Shown here one piece after another: positions 26,132 to 35,403 of a stretch of DNA of 64,000 bases. Origin of the DNA: CAYPAV01 sp964408805 (GTDB lineage Bacteria; Pseudomonadota; Alphaproteobacteria; UBA8366); contig CAYPAV010000019.1 in the NCBI GenBank assembly GCA_964408805.1, forward strand, positions 26,130 through 90,129, given 5' to 3'. Both the position numbers and the translations under genes were made by a program. The notes beneath the pieces were generated by a model. That model was not told the DNA's origin. It did no database searches and saw nothing but the letters and a program-made list of their open reading frames with translations. Numbering within the stretch: position 1 is the first letter of the stretch; every line of letters starts with the position of its first letter.

Positions 26132-27549
26132 CGGCGCCGCTCTGCCTTCAAATTGCGGCACTTGGCGGACAGGGTGGCGGCGTGCTGGCCGAGTGGCTGT
26201 CGGTGGCGGCCGAAATCGCCGGCTATCCGGCCCAGGTTACTTCGATCCCCGGCGTGGCCCAGCGCACCGGGGCTACGACCTATTATCTGGAGCTGCTTCC
26301 GGACATGGATCCGCCCGGCCGGCCGGTGTTCAGCCTGTTCCCCGACAGCGACGGCCTCGACGTGATGGCGGCTCTCGAGCCGATGGAAGCGGGGCGGGCG
26401 CTCGAATTGGGCCTGATCACGGCTCGGACGACGGTTGTGACCGCGGCCGGGCGCATATACAGCACGGCCGAGAAGATGGTGGCCGGCGACGGCGCAATTC
26501 CGGCGGCGACCATTATGGAGCGTGTGGAGAACGCCGCCAAATCGGTCATTCGGATCGATGTCGATGCCCTGACCGGAAAGGCGGGGACGCCCGGCAACGG
26601 CGTCTTATTCGGCGCCATTGCGGCGACCGGTATTCTCCCGCTCGATCCAGGCCAGTGCCGGGAGGCAATCAAGCAAACCGGCATCGCCGTTAGCGCGAAT
26701 TTGGGCGATTTCGAGGCCGGTTTCAGTGCGGCCGGCGCGACCGCCCCGACCACCGCGCATGAATTAGATTTCGATCCCTGTCCGCCAGAACTCGAATCCG
26801 AACTTTCCAGGATGCCGGAGGCGCTTCGCGAGCTGATCGGCCATGGCGCGGCCCGGCTCGTCGATTATCAGGATGCCGGCTATGCGCGGCACTATCTGCG
26901 GCGCATCGAACCCTTCCTCGGCAACGACGAAAAGGTGAGCCGCGCGCTGGCCCAACGCCTCGCGGCCTGGATGAGCTATGAGGACGTGATCCGCGTGGCG
27001 CAACTCAAGACGCGTCCGGGGCGGCTCGCCCGCATCCGAGACGAAGTCGGCGTCGACGATGAGACGCCGTTGACCGTGACGGATTTCCTCAAGCCAGGGC
27101 GCGAGGAGATGGCGAGCCTGCTACCACCGAGCTGGGGCCGGCGGGTGATGTCCAGCGGGGGGCGATCGCCGGGCCGAGGTGTCCGGATTCGGATACCGGT
27201 GACGTCTGCCTGGGGGTTCGCGTTGCTGCGATTGCTGGCGGCGTTCAAGCCCTGGCGGCCGCGAAGCTTCCGTTTTGCGGAGGAGCAGGCGGCGATCGAG
27301 GTCTGGCTCCAGGCTGTGGCTTTGGCGGCGGAGACGGATGCCGACCTCGCCGTCAGAACGGCGGAGCTGGCCGTCTTGGCGCGCGGTTATGGCGATGTGC
27401 GGCGGCGCGGGATAGTTCGGCTCGAGACGACCTTTGCGGACTGGAAGACGCGTGTCGAGACCGATGCGGCCGGACTATCGCGAGAGCTGGATGAAATTCT
27501 GCGGATCGCGCGTGAGGACCCTGACCGGGATGTCACGATCGGTGATTGA
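26128..27549 (+). CDS. Indolepyruvate-type oxidoreductase, beta/gamma (IorB-like) subunit with C-terminal extension
   Basis: The first 200 residues or so of this 473-residue protein are the gamma-type domain of 2-oxoacid:ferredoxin oxidoreductases (ALGGQGGGVLAEWL, then SIPGVAQRTGATTYYLEL, and a late PGNGVLFGAIAATG). The remaining 270 residues form the extension found in IorB proteins of the fused-type family, rich in helices and arginines. It begins at GTG overlapping the IorA-like stop. The reduced ferredoxin it helps make could feed 4-hydroxybenzoyl-CoA reductase, which needs a low-potential donor. That link is inferred from proximity. Confidence 0.83.
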   Translation: MTAPLCLQIAALGGQGGGVLAEWLSVAAEIAGYPAQVTSIPGVAQRTGATTYYLELLPDMDPPGRPVFSLFPDSDGLDVMAALEPMEAGRALELGLITARTTVVTAAGRIYSTAEKMVAGDGAIPAATIMERVENAAKSVIRIDVDALTGKAGTPGNGVLFGAIAATGILPLDPGQCREAIKQTGIAVSANLGDFEAGFSAAGATAPTTAHELDFDPCPPELESELSRMPEALRELIGHGAARLVDYQDAGYARHYLRRIEPFLGNDEKVSRALAQRLAAWMSYEDVIRVAQLKTRPGRLARIRDEVGVDDETPLTVTDFLKPGREEMASLLPPSWGRRVMSSGGRSPGRGVRIRIPVTSAWGFALLRLLAAFKPWRPRSFRFAEEQAAIEVWLQAVALAAETDADLAVRTAELAVLARGYGDVRRRGIVRLETTFADWKTRVETDAAGLSRELDEILRIAREDPDRDVTIGD

Positions 27550-27617
27550 GGATACGGGAGCCGACCGGTTTCTTTATACCGAGGTTTCCCAGTCAAACGA
27601 AGGTCGATGAGCGAAGT

Positions 27618-29516
27618 ATGCCGGAATCGATATTCGCCGATGTTGTCGATGCCCGCCTGAGCCGGCGGCGCACCTTGCGTGGACTCTTGGCGCTGCCGTT
27701 TTCGACCACGATATTCGGTGGCTGGCCGATTGGCCGGGCGGCCGCCGGGGCCGATACGCCTTCCTTCGATTTCGAAGGGGTGGCCCATGGGATCGACGGA
27801 ACCCATCACGTCGCGGCGGGTTACGATGCCGATATCCTGATCCGCTGGGGTGACGCGATACGCCCCGGCGTTCCCGCGTTCGATCCCCGGCGACAGACGG
27901 CGGCGGCCCAAAGGCGTCGGTTCGGTTACAACAACGATTTTCTCGGCTTCGTGCCGCTTCCGGGCGACGCGGGGCGGGGGCTGCTCTGCGTCAATCACGA
28001 ATACGTCAACCATGAGCTGATGTTTCCGGTGGCCGAACGCGGCCGGGCGACACGGGCGCGGGTCGATGTCGAGATGGCGGCACATAGCGGCTCGATCGTC
28101 GAGGTCGCTCGAGGCGATGGCGGGTGGCGTGTCGTGATCGACGGCCGGTACAACCGGCGTATCACCGCGCTCGATACGGAAATGCGACTCTCGGGACCGG
28201 TGGCCGGGCATCCGCGCCTCCGGACCGGGACCGATCCTTCCGGCGGGCGTGTCATCGGCACGATCGCAAATTGTGCCGGTGGGATCACCCCCTGGGGCAC
28301 CTATCTAATGGCGGAGGAGAACTTCCATTTCTATTTTGCCGGAGACGCCGACGGCAAGAAGGAGTCGCCGAATTACCGACGTTACGGCGTCGGAAAGCGG
28401 ACCTTCTATGATTGGGGCACCTATTATCCGCGCTGGAACATCGACCGAGAACCGAACGCGCCCAATCGGTTCGGCTGGATCGTCGAGGTGGATCCGTTGG
28501 ACCCGAGCGCCCCGCCGGTGAAGCGCACCGCGCTTGGCCGGTTCAAGCATGAGGGGGCGGAAAGCATCCTAAACGGCGACGGTCGGCTCGTTCTCTATTC
28601 CGGCGATGACGAGCGGTTCGAGTATCTCTATCGGTTCGTCAGCCGGGACCGGGTCGATTTGGACAATCGCGCGGCCAACCGGGACCTGTTGGACGACGGC
28701 ACGCTTTCCGTCGCGAGATTTTCCCCTGATGGTAAATATCACTGGCTGCCGCTGATCTTCGGTACAGGCGGGTTGACGCCCGAGGCCGGCTTCGAGAGCC
28801 AGGCCGATGTCCTGATCGAGGCCCGTCGCGCGGCCGATATCCTGGGGGCGACCCGCATGGACCGGCCGGAGGATGTCACGCCAAATCCTCGAACCGGCAA
28901 GGTCTATGTCATGCTGACCAACAATTCGAAGCGCCGGGCGGACGATCGGGACGCGGTCAACGACCGAGCCCGCAACATCTGGGGTCAGATCGTCGAGATG
29001 GCGCCTGCGGGCGGCGATCATTCTGCACCGGGGGGGCGCTGGGAGCTGTTGGTGAAGGGCGGCGACCCGGCACGAAAGGCCGAGACCGGGGCCAAATGGC
29101 ATGCCGCGACGGGGCCCGACGGCTGGTTCGCTTGTCCCGACAATGCGGCAGTCGACCCTTCCGGCCGGCTTTGGGTCGCGACCGACCAAGGCAGGAACTG
29201 GGCGCGGGCGTCGGGCACGGCCGACGGTCTTTGGGCGATCGAAACTGAGGGAGCCGCCCGCGGTCTGGCGCGGATGCTCTTCCGTGTGCCCGTCGGCGCC
29301 GAGATGTGCGGTCCCTGTTTCACGCCGGACGGTGAGACGCTTTTCCTCTCGGTCCAGCATCCGGGCGCCGACGGCACCAAAGACTTTGCGCCGTTCGCCC
29401 GGAAGTCGACCTATGAGGATCCGGCCACGAGATGGCCCGATTTCGATTCCGGATTGCCGCCCCGCCCGGCCGTCGTGGCGATCACAAGAAAGGGCGGCGG
29501 CCGGATCGGCTCCTAG
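27618..29516 (+). CDS. PhoX family alkaline phosphatase-like protein (DUF839), Tat-exported
   Basis: This 632-residue protein resembles PhoX. It has a twin-arginine signal (SRRRTLRGLLALPF near residue 14), followed by the conserved GYNNDFLGFVPL and LLCVNHEYVNHELMFP, which in PhoX supply calcium and iron ligands. Further on are LMAEENFHFYF and the repeated blade-like strands of a beta-propeller, ending with FTPDGETLFLSVQHPG. PhoX enzymes are periplasmic phosphomonoesterases, although many homologues are untested. The start at 27618 keeps the Tat motif near the N-terminus; the in-frame ATG at 27546 would put 24 extra residues in front. Confidence 0.83.
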   Translation: MPESIFADVVDARLSRRRTLRGLLALPFSTTIFGGWPIGRAAAGADTPSFDFEGVAHGIDGTHHVAAGYDADILIRWGDAIRPGVPAFDPRRQTAAAQRRRFGYNNDFLGFVPLPGDAGRGLLCVNHEYVNHELMFPVAERGRATRARVDVEMAAHSGSIVEVARGDGGWRVVIDGRYNRRITALDTEMRLSGPVAGHPRLRTGTDPSGGRVIGTIANCAGGITPWGTYLMAEENFHFYFAGDADGKKESPNYRRYGVGKRTFYDWGTYYPRWNIDREPNAPNRFGWIVEVDPLDPSAPPVKRTALGRFKHEGAESILNGDGRLVLYSGDDERFEYLYRFVSRDRVDLDNRAANRDLLDDGTLSVARFSPDGKYHWLPLIFGTGGLTPEAGFESQADVLIEARRAADILGATRMDRPEDVTPNPRTGKVYVMLTNNSKRRADDRDAVNDRARNIWGQIVEMAPAGGDHSAPGGRWELLVKGGDPARKAETGAKWHAATGPDGWFACPDNAAVDPSGRLWVATDQGRNWARASGTADGLWAIETEGAARGLARMLFRVPVGAEMCGPCFTPDGETLFLSVQHPGADGTKDFAPFARKSTYEDPATRWPDFDSGLPPRPAVVAITRKGGGRIGS

Positions 29517-29529
29517 GCGGTTCGTCGCC

Positions 29530-30464
29530 TCACATATGCGAGTACATCACCCGGCCGCGATAGGGTATTTCCGCCCTGAGGATGGTGCCGGTCGATGATT
29601 CCGTAATGAACAGGCTCTTGTTGTCCGGCCCGCCGAAGGCGAGGTTCGTCGTCGCCAACCCGTTGCAGGAGCGAATTCGATAGAGGGGTTCGCCGAGCGG
29701 GCTGAAGATCCAGATCGATCCCAGGCCGGCGTGACACACATAGACATTGCCCTCTTCGTCGAGCGCCATGCCGTCGGGGCCGCCATGTCCGCCCGAAAGG
29801 TGATAGAAGGTGCCGACCTTGTATGTCGATCCCCGGTCCGGCGGCAGCGGCACACGCCAGACCTGATTGGCCCTCGTTACCGCGACGTAGAGCAGGTTTT
29901 CTTCCAGGTTCAGTACCAGCCCGTTGGGGCTGGGCACGGTGTCGACCAGACAGTCGAGTTTGTCCTCCGGTGATAGGCGAAAGACCCGGCCCGTCGGGTC
30001 ATGGAGGCCGGTCTGTCCCTGGTCGGTGAAAAACATGTCGCCGTTCGACGCGAAGACGAGATCGTTGCATCCCTTGAAGGGCTCGAGCCGGATGCGCGCC
30101 CGAAACGGCTCGACGGCCCCCGTCTTGGGATCGAGATGCATGATCCCGTTCTTGTAGTCGGCGATGTAGATCTCGCCGTCCTTGTGGATTTTCAGGCCGT
30201 TCGGCTCGCCGTCATATTCCGCCACACAGGTCCACTCGCCGGCCGGCGAGATCCGGAAGACCCGGCCAAAGGGAACATCGACCACCCAAAGATTGCCGTC
30301 GAGGTCGAAGGATGGGCCTTCGAGGAAGCTGTCCATGCGCGCGCCGAGCTGGTTGTTGTCGCCCCCCAGACGGACTGCATCGCGGCACCCTTCTTGCGGA
30401 ACTCGTCCGGCAACTCCAGATAGACTTCGGTTTCGATATCCTTCGGCGGCGGAAATAGGCTCAT
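29530..30464 (-). pseudogene. SMP-30/gluconolactonase-like protein with a one-base frameshift
   Basis: Restoring one base gives a 311-residue six-bladed beta-propeller of the SMP-30/gluconolaconase/LRE type, which typically opens lactones with one divalent metal. The N-terminal part (MSLFPPPKDIETEV) is in one frame, and the body from MDSFLEGPSFDLDGNLWVVD onward is in another. The switch falls at the six-C run 30362-30367 (six Gs in the coding sense). One more G gives the continuous reading SVWGGDNNQLGARMDSF, which fits the family. Everything after the break is intact, including DGEPNGLKIHKDG and NDLVFASNG, so the break is probably a sequencing error. Confidence 0.8.
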
Positions 30465-30607
30465 CGTCGTTCCCTCCCGGTTTCGTTTGCGGGGGCGAAG
30501 GCTATCAGGATCGCCTCCCGAGGCAAGGCATCCGCCTCGCGGGGATTGTGCGGCCGGGCTGGGTCGCGATAATCGGCTCGTTCCGCGAAACTGGGGAGAA
30601 GACCGAT

Positions 30608-31510
30608 ATGACCGTCGAGACCATTGCGATATTGATGCCGGGCGATATGGGCCATGGTTGCGGCATTGCCTTTCGCGAAAACGGCTTTCGCGTGGTGACC
30701 TGCCTCGCGGGCCGGAGCGAGCGGACCCGCGGCCTCTCGGCGGCGGCGGAGATCGAGGATCTGCCCTCCCTGGAGACGGTGGCGCGGGAAGCCGATCTGA
30801 TCCTCTCGATCCTGCCGCCCTCGAATGCGGTCGATCAGGCGGCGGCGATGGCGGATGCGATGATCGCGGCGGGACGATCGCCGGTCTACGCCGATTGCAA
30901 CGCGATTTCGCCGGATACGACGCAACGCGTCGGGGTCGAGATCGCGCGCGCCGGCGCCACCTATATCGATGCCGGAATCATTGGCCGCAATCCCGTGACG
31001 GCAAATGGCGGCACGCGGTTTTATGCGAGCGGTCCCGACACCTCGGCGATCGAAATCCTGGATGGTTGCGGTGTGATTGTCCGTACACTCGGGCCCGAGG
31101 TCGGCAGTGCCTCCGGCCTGAAGATGGTTTATGCGTCGGTGACCAAGGGTACCTTCACCCTGCATACCGCGGCGCTGACCACCGCCGAAGCGCTCGGTTT
31201 GACCGAAGCGTACATGGCAGAATTGGCGGGAAGCCAGGAGCAGATTCTGGCCGCGATGAATAGGATGGTACCGAATATTCCGCTCGATGCGGGCCGTTGG
31301 ATCGGTGAGATGCACGAGATCGCGGCAACCTTTGCCTCGGTGGGCGTTACGCCGAAATTTCATGAAGGGGCGGCGGCGATGATGGAGCTTGCCGATCGGA
31401 CCCCGATCGCCGCCGAGACTCGGCAAACCTTCGACAAGAACCGCACCTTGGCGGAGGCGGTGGAGATGTATGCCGCTGCGCGCGAACCGCGAAAGGACGC
31501 GGCGGAGTAG
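30608..31510 (+). CDS. NAD(P)-dependent oxidoreductase, 6-phosphogluconate dehydrogenase-like with DUF1932 domain
   Basis: This 300-residue protein is of the beta-hydroxyacid dehydrogenase type. The N-terminal Rossmann domain opens with IAILMPGDMGHGCGIAF (a variant of G-x-G-x-x-G). It is followed by DLILSILPPSNAVDQA and the substrate-loop region TYIDAGIIGRNP. The C-terminal helical part matches DUF1932, with SASGLKMVYASVTKG containing the catalytic lysine position. It has no overlapping partner genes, and an independent promoter region of about 140 bases separates it from the SMP-30 gene. The substrate is unknown. Confidence 0.82.
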   Translation: MTVETIAILMPGDMGHGCGIAFRENGFRVVTCLAGRSERTRGLSAAAEIEDLPSLETVAREADLILSILPPSNAVDQAAAMADAMIAAGRSPVYADCNAISPDTTQRVGVEIARAGATYIDAGIIGRNPVTANGGTRFYASGPDTSAIEILDGCGVIVRTLGPEVGSASGLKMVYASVTKGTFTLHTAALTTAEALGLTEAYMAELAGSQEQILAAMNRMVPNIPLDAGRWIGEMHEIAATFASVGVTPKFHEGAAAMMELADRTPIAAETRQTFDKNRTLAEAVEMYAAAREPRKDAAE

Positions 31511-31519
31511 TGCGGTCGG

Positions 31520-32035
31520 CTATTTGAGCAGCCGCGCCCCTGCGTCGACGCGTTTCTTGCACTCGAGTTCGGAAAGCCCGACCGATTTGCAGCGCGCGAG
31601 AAGCCGCGTCGTCTTGTCGCCGCCGCCGCCGAGACGATTGTTGATCAGGGCTTGGCATTGGTGCGACTTCAGATTATTCCGCAGGCAATAGGCCTTCACC
31701 TTATTGACGGCGCGCGACCGCGGGCTCGTCATCGCCGTCGAGACGAGGCGGTCGCAGCGTTTTCGGGTATGGCCCGAGAGGCGGCATTTGGCGAGCAACG
31801 ATCGGGTAAAATCCTGCTTCGCCCGCATTTTTACCTTGGCGTAGATTTCGCGGCACCGTTCAACGGAGAGGTTCTTCGCGCGACAGCGCAGCAGCATGGC
31901 CTCCGCCGCTTTCGACAAAGCTGGCTTCGAATAGGCCGGCGTCGGCTGCACGATGCTGGAAGCGGCAAATAGTGCCGCCCCGAAGGCGAGCCATATGATC
32001 TGGCGGGGTGATAGCAAGCCATTGGTTTTAAACAT
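31520..32035 (-). CDS. Exported small protein with four tandem CX9C repeats
   Basis: This 171-residue protein of unknown family has an N-terminal signal peptide (hydrophobic stretch IIWLAFGAALFAAS, then a likely cleavage after PAYS). The mature part is four tandem repeats of about 33 residues, each with a C-x9-C pair: Cys 51/61, 84/94, 117/127 and 149/159. Gaps of 22, 22 and 21 residues separate the pairs. Each repeat reads like two helices around a turn, rich in Arg and Lys. Paired cysteines after export suggest periplasmic disulfide-locked helical hairpins. I start it at the ATG behind GAAGGA; two in-frame ATGs lie six and three codons upstream. Confidence 0.75.
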   Translation of the reverse strand: MFKTNGLLSPRQIIWLAFGAALFAASSIVQPTPAYSKPALSKAAEAMLLRCRAKNLSVERCREIYAKVKMRAKQDFTRSLLAKCRLSGHTRKRCDRLVSTAMTSPRSRAVNKVKAYCLRNNLKSHQCQALINNRLGGGGDKTTRLLARCKSVGLSELECKKRVDAGARLLK

Positions 32036-32187
32036 GATTGTCATCCTTCGCATCCTTCCCGGTTGAACCGGGCATCCTCGATCAATAGAAAACGCAAGCC
32101 GCGTACCAGTTGCCGGTCCTGGCCCTGGCCCTGGACCCGAGACGGATTAGAAACACAATAAGGAAGCGGCTCCTTACCGAGACGACA

Positions 32188-33390
32188 ATGACCCGATCGA
32201 AAGCCCGAAAAGCCCTTGCGACCTGCTGTGGCGTCCATGTCCTGCATGACGGGCTCTCGGATGTGCTCTTTGTCCTGTTGCCGATGCTGGCGGAGACCTT
32301 CGGCCTGACCTACGCCCAGGTCGGCCTGGTACGGGGCGCCCAGCGGGCGGCGATGGCCTTGTTTCAGTTGCCGGCAGGATTGCTTTCCGAGCGGATCGGC
32401 GAGCGAAATCTTCTCGTACTCGGGACGGCGGTGGCTGGTCTCGGTTTCATCGGTCTTGGGCTTTCCGGCGGGTTTCTTTCGCTCCTGCTCTTTTTGTTCT
32501 TCTTCGGCTTCGGGAGTGCCGTGAACCATCCGCTCAGCTCCTCCATAGTCTCCGCCGCCTATGCCTCGGGCGGCCGCCGGGCGGCGCTGGGGACCTATAA
32601 TTTCGCCGGCGATCTCGGCAAATTCATGGTCGCGGGCGGCGTCAGCCTGGCCCTGGCGGCGGGGATCTCCTGGCGGGCGCCGATCGTCTCGCTCGGCGTC
32701 TTCGCGATCGTCGCCTCGGTGCTGATCCTGATCATGCTTCGCACCCTTCAAGTCGGCGGCCGGCCCGAACCCAAGCCGAAGACCGACACCGAACGGCAAA
32801 AGCGCGGCTGGGGAATTCGCTACCCGGTCGGCTTCAGCGCGCTGTGCGGCATCATGATCGTCGACAACGGGGCGCGGAACGGTTTTCTGACCTTCGTCGC
32901 CTTTCTATTGATCTCGAAGGGCTTCGATCCCGGTGTTGCGGCAATGGCGGTCCCGGCGATCTTGGTCGGCGGCATGGTCGGCAAGCTCGCTTGCGGCTTT
33001 CTTGCCGAGAAAATCGGGGTCATCCGGACGGTGGTCCTGACCGAGGTCGGAAGTGCCGTTGGCATCCTGGGCACCCTCGTGGCGCCCGAATGGTCGGTCT
33101 TTCTACTGCTTCCCGTGATCGGCGTTGCGTTGAACGGCACGACGTCGGTGCTGTACGGCACGGTCGGTGATCTCGTCGATTCCGATCGGCAGTCGCGGGC
33201 CTTCGGCCTGTTCTATACCTTGGGTGCCATATGCGGGATCGCGGCCCCGCTCGGCTTCGGTCTGGTGGGCGACGCCATTGGTATTCCCGTAACCATCACC
33301 ATCGTCGGCTTCGCGATTTTGTTGACCGTGCCGCTCTGCCTCGTCCTGCGGCCGATCCTGCGCGGCCTCCCGGCGGCAGCGGCCGAGTAA
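32188..33390 (+). CDS. MFS transporter
   Basis: This 400-residue inner-membrane carrier has about twelve hydrophobic segments. The loop between segments two and three carries the family signature as GLLSERIGERNLLVLG, and its second-half equivalent is GFLAEKIGVIRTVVL. The sequence resembles the fosmidomycin-resistance-like group of the major facilitator superfamily. The substrate cannot be inferred. It lies 18 bases upstream of a racemase-like enolase-superfamily gene with which it is probably co-transcribed, so it may import that enzyme's substrate. The start at 32188 is favoured over the upstream in-frame ATG because the latter adds a basic, non-family tail. Confidence 0.85.
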   Translation: MTRSKARKALATCCGVHVLHDGLSDVLFVLLPMLAETFGLTYAQVGLVRGAQRAAMALFQLPAGLLSERIGERNLLVLGTAVAGLGFIGLGLSGGFLSLLLFLFFFGFGSAVNHPLSSSIVSAAYASGGRRAALGTYNFAGDLGKFMVAGGVSLALAAGISWRAPIVSLGVFAIVASVLILIMLRTLQVGGRPEPKPKTDTERQKRGWGIRYPVGFSALCGIMIVDNGARNGFLTFVAFLLISKGFDPGVAAMAVPAILVGGMVGKLACGFLAEKIGVIRTVVLTEVGSAVGILGTLVAPEWSVFLLLPVIGVALNGTTSVLYGTVGDLVDSDRQSRAFGLFYTLGAICGIAAPLGFGLVGDAIGIPVTITIVGFAILLTVPLCLVLRPILRGLPAAAAE

Positions 33391-33408
33391 AAACGAGAGA
33401 GGACTATA

Positions 33409-34572
33409 ATGAAGATCAAATCGGTAACCGCGACCTGGCTCCACGTGCCGATCCCGGAACAGCAGCAGCACACTTCCGATTTCGGCAAGACGCAATCCTT
33501 CGACAGCACCCTGGTTCGGATAGAGACCGAGGGCGGGATCACCGGCTTCGGTGAGGCCAAGGCCGCCGTCGGCAGTGCCGGCACCAACGCCGCACTCGGC
33601 ACCATGGTCGAGGATGAGTTGGGACCACTCCTGGTCGGCGAGGACGCACGCGATATCTCGCGGCTTTGGGATGTCATGTATAACGGCTCCCGCGCTCATT
33701 TCGCCATCGAGCGGGGACGGGTCTTTCCGGTGCTCGGTCGGCGCGGTCATCTGATCTCCGCGATCAGCGGCATCGACATGGCGCTCTGGGATATTCTGGG
33801 AAAGGAACTCGGTGTGCCGGTCTGGCAACTGCTCGGCGGACGGCGGCAGACCCGGATGCCCGCCTATGCGTCGGGCGGCTGGGCGCCGGTCGACCGCATC
33901 GTGGACGAACTGCAATCCTTCGTCGATCGGGGCGATTTCAAGGCGGTGAAGATGCGGGTCGGCACCGGGGACGGGACGCTGGCCCATTCGGTGGCGCGGG
34001 TGAAGGCGGCCCGGGCAGGTCTCGCCGACGATGTCGACATCATGTGCGACGCCCACGGCACCTTCAGTGTCGCCGAGGCGAAGCGCTTCTGCCGCGAGGT
34101 CGCGGATTGCAACATCGGCTGGCTCGAGGAGCCCGTGACCGCCGACGACAAGCCCGGCATGGCCGAGGTGCGGGCCTCTTCCGATGTGCCGATTTCGACG
34201 GGCGAGAGCGAGTTCACCCGCTTCGACTTCCGCGATCTGGCGGAGCTTCGCGCCTGCGATATCTTCCAGCCGGACCTGTCGATTTGCGGCGGGGTCACGG
34301 AGGCAATGCGAATAGAAGCGATCGCCAGCGCGCATCAATTGAGGTTCGCGCCGCATCTCTGGGGCGGGGCTCTGACCTTCGCCTCGGGCCTGCACGTGAA
34401 CGCGGTCGCGTCGACCGGGTTTATCGTGGAATATTCCCTCGGTGCCAACCCGATGCTCCACGAGCTTGCCATCGAGGATTTCCCCGTGGTCGACGGCTAT
34501 CTCGACATCCCGGACCGCATCGGGCTGGGCGTTACCATCGACGAGGAATTCGTGGCGAAATATACGGTCTGA
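33409..34572 (+). CDS. Mandelate racemase/muconate lactonizing enzyme family protein
   Basis: This 387-residue enolase-superfamily enzyme is the second in the window and well diverged from the one at 341-1549. It has KAVKMRVGTGDG at the barrel lysine strand, metal ligands in VDIMCDAHGTFS, GWLEEPV and STGESEF, and the late histidine in FAPHLWGGAL. The capping-domain start MKIKSVTATWLHVP is typical. A GAGAGAGGAC ribosome site precedes it, and it follows the MFS gene by 18 bases. The reaction is probably dehydration or epimerisation of an acid sugar. Confidence 0.87.
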   Translation: MKIKSVTATWLHVPIPEQQQHTSDFGKTQSFDSTLVRIETEGGITGFGEAKAAVGSAGTNAALGTMVEDELGPLLVGEDARDISRLWDVMYNGSRAHFAIERGRVFPVLGRRGHLISAISGIDMALWDILGKELGVPVWQLLGGRRQTRMPAYASGGWAPVDRIVDELQSFVDRGDFKAVKMRVGTGDGTLAHSVARVKAARAGLADDVDIMCDAHGTFSVAEAKRFCREVADCNIGWLEEPVTADDKPGMAEVRASSDVPISTGESEFTRFDFRDLAELRACDIFQPDLSICGGVTEAMRIEAIASAHQLRFAPHLWGGALTFASGLHVNAVASTGFIVEYSLGANPMLHELAIEDFPVVDGYLDIPDRIGLGVTIDEEFVAKYTV

Positions 34573-34582
34573 CGCTGGGCGC

Positions 34583-35389
34583 TCAGGCGCGGTTCCGGTC
34601 GATGAAGTCGAGCAGCGTCATGGCGCATTCGGCGGCGTGGGAGAAGGCGATTCCGTGGCGCGCATGCGGGATCACGTGCATCTCGGAATCCTCCAGGAGA
34701 CCGTGGATTTCCGAGGTCATCGAGACCGGCAGGAAGGGGCTCGAATCCGGGTGCAGCAGAAGTACCGGCACGGCAATCTTGGCGAGCTCGTTCGAGATGT
34801 CCTGTTTGATCAGAAGTTCCGCCAGCTCCAGCGTCGACTCCGGCGGGCATTCGCCCTGGACGCGGGCGAACCAATCATAGGCGTCCTCCGTGACGGCGCC
34901 GGGGAAGAACCGGCGTTTGATCATCAGGTCGGACCAGGCGGGATAGCCTTTCTCGGCCACGAAGTCTCGCCAGTCGCGGACGTTCTGGATGTTGCCGCCC
35001 TTATGCCCGGTCGAGAGGGCGGTGGCGCTCAACAGGCGTTCGCCGTGATGGATCGCGGTATAGAGCGTCACCGTGCCGCCAAGGGATTCGCCGACAAGAT
35101 GAAATTTCTCGGCACCCACCGCCTCCGCCACCGCGAGGACGTCCGACATCAGCAGGTCCATCGACCAGTCGTAGCCCGGTCCCGGGACATGGCTTTGGCC
35201 GAAGCCGCGGGTATCGAAACGGACGACCCGGAACTCCCCCGCCAGGATCGGTACCCAGTCGGCCCAGATGTCCTTGTCGATCCCGATCCCGTGATGGAAG
35301 AGAATGGTCTCCGGCTCCTCGATCCAGGGCGGGGTGAGGTCGGCTATCTCGTAATGCAATTCGCCGTCGGTGCTCTTGGCGTGGGGCAT
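34583..35389 (-). CDS. Alpha/beta hydrolase
   Basis: This 268-residue alpha/beta-hydrolase-fold enzyme has the oxyanion segment ILFHHGIGIDKDIW near residue 30, the nucleophile elbow LVGESLGGTV (Ser within G-E-S-L-G) and the late histidine in VIPHARHGIAFS. It looks like the 3-oxoadipate enol-lactonase or general ester hydrolase group. I place the start at MPHAKSTDGE; the preceding frame overlaps the transporter gene and is not family-like. It lies 14 bases downstream of an EamA transporter on the same strand and convergent to the racemase-like gene. Confidence 0.85.
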   Translation of the reverse strand: MPHAKSTDGELHYEIADLTPPWIEEPETILFHHGIGIDKDIWADWVPILAGEFRVVRFDTRGFGQSHVPGPGYDWSMDLLMSDVLAVAEAVGAEKFHLVGESLGGTVTLYTAIHHGERLLSATALSTGHKGGNIQNVRDWRDFVAEKGYPAWSDLMIKRRFFPGAVTEDAYDWFARVQGECPPESTLELAELLIKQDISNELAKIAVPVLLLHPDSSPFLPVSMTSEIHGLLEDSEMHVIPHARHGIAFSHAAECAMTLLDFIDRNRA

Positions 35390-35403
35390 CGTTGCTCTCC
35401 GGA

